Made by a program: the position numbers and the translations under genes. Shown here piece by piece: positions 5,120 to 6,053 of a stretch of 6,053 nt of DNA. Source of the stretch: Acidobacteriota bacterium (GTDB lineage: Bacteria; Acidobacteriota; Vicinamibacteria; Vicinamibacterales; UBA2999); the NCBI GenBank assembly GCA_013813075.1, contig JACCSI010000124.1, positions 1 to 6,053 of the forward strand, given 5' to 3'. The notes beneath the pieces are model-generated. The model made no database searches. It saw only the letters and a list, made by a program, of their open reading frames with translations, and was not told where the DNA came from. Numbering within the stretch: position 1 is the first letter of the stretch; the number at the start of each line of letters is the position of its first letter.

Positions 5120-6053
5120 ATGCGGAACGCAAGAACTGTGATGGCACTGCTGATTGCCGCAGCGTGCGCAGCCGCGATCAGCGCGCAAGGGATGCGGGGG
5201 GGAACACCGATTGCCCCCGGACAAGACTGTCCACCTGGGACCACGCAAACGCGACCCGGCAACTGCCAGGCCCCGGAAGTGGCGCCGCCGAGCATTCTCG
5301 ACTATCGCCCGCGCTCGACCCTGGTCACTGCGGAGACCCCGGTGCCGAAGGCCAAGTTCCCCGCCGTCGACATCCACGGACACGCGCCGGGGCTCAACAG
5401 CGCCGGTGGCATCGCGCGTATCGTCACAGAGATGGACCGCCTGAACCTGCGCGTCATCGTCAGCGCCGACAACTCGTCGGGCGACCGTCTGGCGCAGACG
5501 CTGCACGCCATCAACAGCGGCCCGCACAAAGATCGGTTCCGCGTACTCGCCGGCGTCAACTTCGGCGACGTTGGGCCGGGATGGTCGGACAAGGCCGTTC
5601 GTCAGCTTGAAGCGGACATCAAGGCCGGCGCGGTCGGTGTGGGAGAGGTCGGCAAGAACTTCGGACTCACCACCCGCAAGCGTGACGGCTCACGTCTGCA
5701 GGTCGACGACCCCGAGCTCGACCCGCTGTGGCAGGCCTTCGCGCGACTTGACGTGCCGGTGTTCATTCACACCGCGGAACCGCAGGAATTTTTCCAGCCG
5801 CTCGACTACAAGAACGAGCGGTGGCTGGAACTCGCCCTTTTTCCAAGTCGTCGTAACAACGCGCCTGGACAGGTCGCCTTCGACGCGCTGATGGCGGAGC
5901 GCAACAACGTTTATCGCAAGCATCCCAAGACGCGTTTCATTGCCGCGCATTTCGGATGGCATGCCAACGACTTGAAGAAGGCTGCGGCCATGCTCGATGC
6001 CTATCCCAACGTGGTCGTCGAAGTCGGCGCGATCCTGTATGACCTCGGGCGCC
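5120..6053 (+). CDS. Secreted metal-dependent amidohydrolase (Amidohydro_2/TIM-barrel type), 3' end cut off
   Basis: The frame is open from 5120 to the right edge (311 codons, no stop). The ATG at 5120 is preferred over the ATG at 5141 because it gives a full signal peptide: a basic start MRNAR, a hydrophobic run to about residue 20, and likely cleavage after ISA (residue 22). A short segment with C37 and C49 (QDCPPGTT, GNCQAPE) follows, then DYRPRSTLVT. The catalytic domain opens with FPAVDIHGHAP, carrying D84 and the metal ligands H86 and H88. Further expected ligands are H217 in VFIHTAEP and H277 in FIAAHFGWH. The final barrel Asp lies beyond the window. These match the Amidohydrolase_2 family, whose members hydrolyse or decarboxylate ring and acid substrates; the substrate here is unknown. 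There is no clear Shine-Dalgarno sequence, and AAATAT directly precedes the ATG. It may be cotranscribed with the TPR gene 98 bp upstream. Confidence 0.88.
   Translation, partial: MRNARTVMALLIAAACAAAISAQGMRGGTPIAPGQDCPPGTTQTRPGNCQAPEVAPPSILDYRPRSTLVTAETPVPKAKFPAVDIHGHAPGLNSAGGIARIVTEMDRLNLRVIVSADNSSGDRLAQTLHAINSGPHKDRFRVLAGVNFGDVGPGWSDKAVRQLEADIKAGAVGVGEVGKNFGLTTRKRDGSRLQVDDPELDPLWQAFARLDVPVFIHTAEPQEFFQPLDYKNERWLELALFPSRRNNAPGQVAFDALMAERNNVYRKHPKTRFIAAHFGWHANDLKKAAAMLDAYPNVVVEVGAILYDLGR

Noticed and set aside
5107..5610. A 167-codon frame starting MWQIYAERKNC.
   Set aside because: It is an Arg-rich shadow in another frame of the amidohydrolase, whose own frame carries signal peptide and metal-binding motifs and stays open to the window edge.
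1..6053. Mobile elements, CRISPR arrays, tRNA/rRNA genes, toxin-antitoxin or defence modules.
   Set aside because: No spaced repeats, transposase or integrase motifs, tRNA-like folds or known defence domains were seen on either strand. All long regions are explained by the seven genes.

Overview
The window is a GC-rich bacterial chromosome segment, densely coded on both strands. It holds seven protein genes, of which the first and last are cut by the window edges. The likely source is an Acidobacteriota-type soil or sediment bacterium (Vicinamibacteria-like). That is an inference from gene content: an ADOP/MacB-type orphan permease, a secreted TPR protein with a CxxCYWGEA-type motif, a secreted amidohydrolase with a Cys-flanked Pro-rich leader, and an LysW-type carrier. 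No marker gene is present to prove it.

Layout. Bases 1-609 (+) are the C-terminal end of a MacB/FtsX-type ABC permease. A 142-bp gap with a candidate promoter leads to a 61-residue LysW-like carrier protein (752-937, +). It converges on a serine hydrolase of the phospholipase/carboxylesterase family (1017-1664, -). Divergent from the hydrolase, only 33 bp away, is a PLP-dependent D-cysteine desulfhydrase (1698-2696, +). Its stop codon lies 21 bp from the end of a convergent cupin thiol dioxygenase (2718-3362, -). A 42-bp divergent region with overlapping AT-rich -10 elements separates the dioxygenase from a secreted TPR protein (3405-5021, +). After a 98-bp gap containing a perfect 14-bp palindrome, a secreted metal-dependent amidohydrolase starts (5120, +) and runs off the right edge.

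How the genes relate. The two middle genes both act on small thiols: one makes H2S and pyruvate from D-cysteine, and the other would oxidise a thiol to a sulfinate. They are plausible neighbours in sulfur-compound degradation, but they are convergent and so not one operon. The last two genes are co-oriented and both carry signal peptides, so they may form an export-directed pair. The LysW homologue stands without any visible lysine or arginine carrier-pathway partner.

I see no tRNA, rRNA, CRISPR array, insertion sequence, phage gene or recognisable defence system. The most interesting leads are the orphan LysW, the dioxygenase that appears to lack the usual active-site tyrosine, the histidine-rich core of the TPR protein, and the compact bidirectional promoter at about 3347-3401. 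There are no gene-free stretches above 300 bases.
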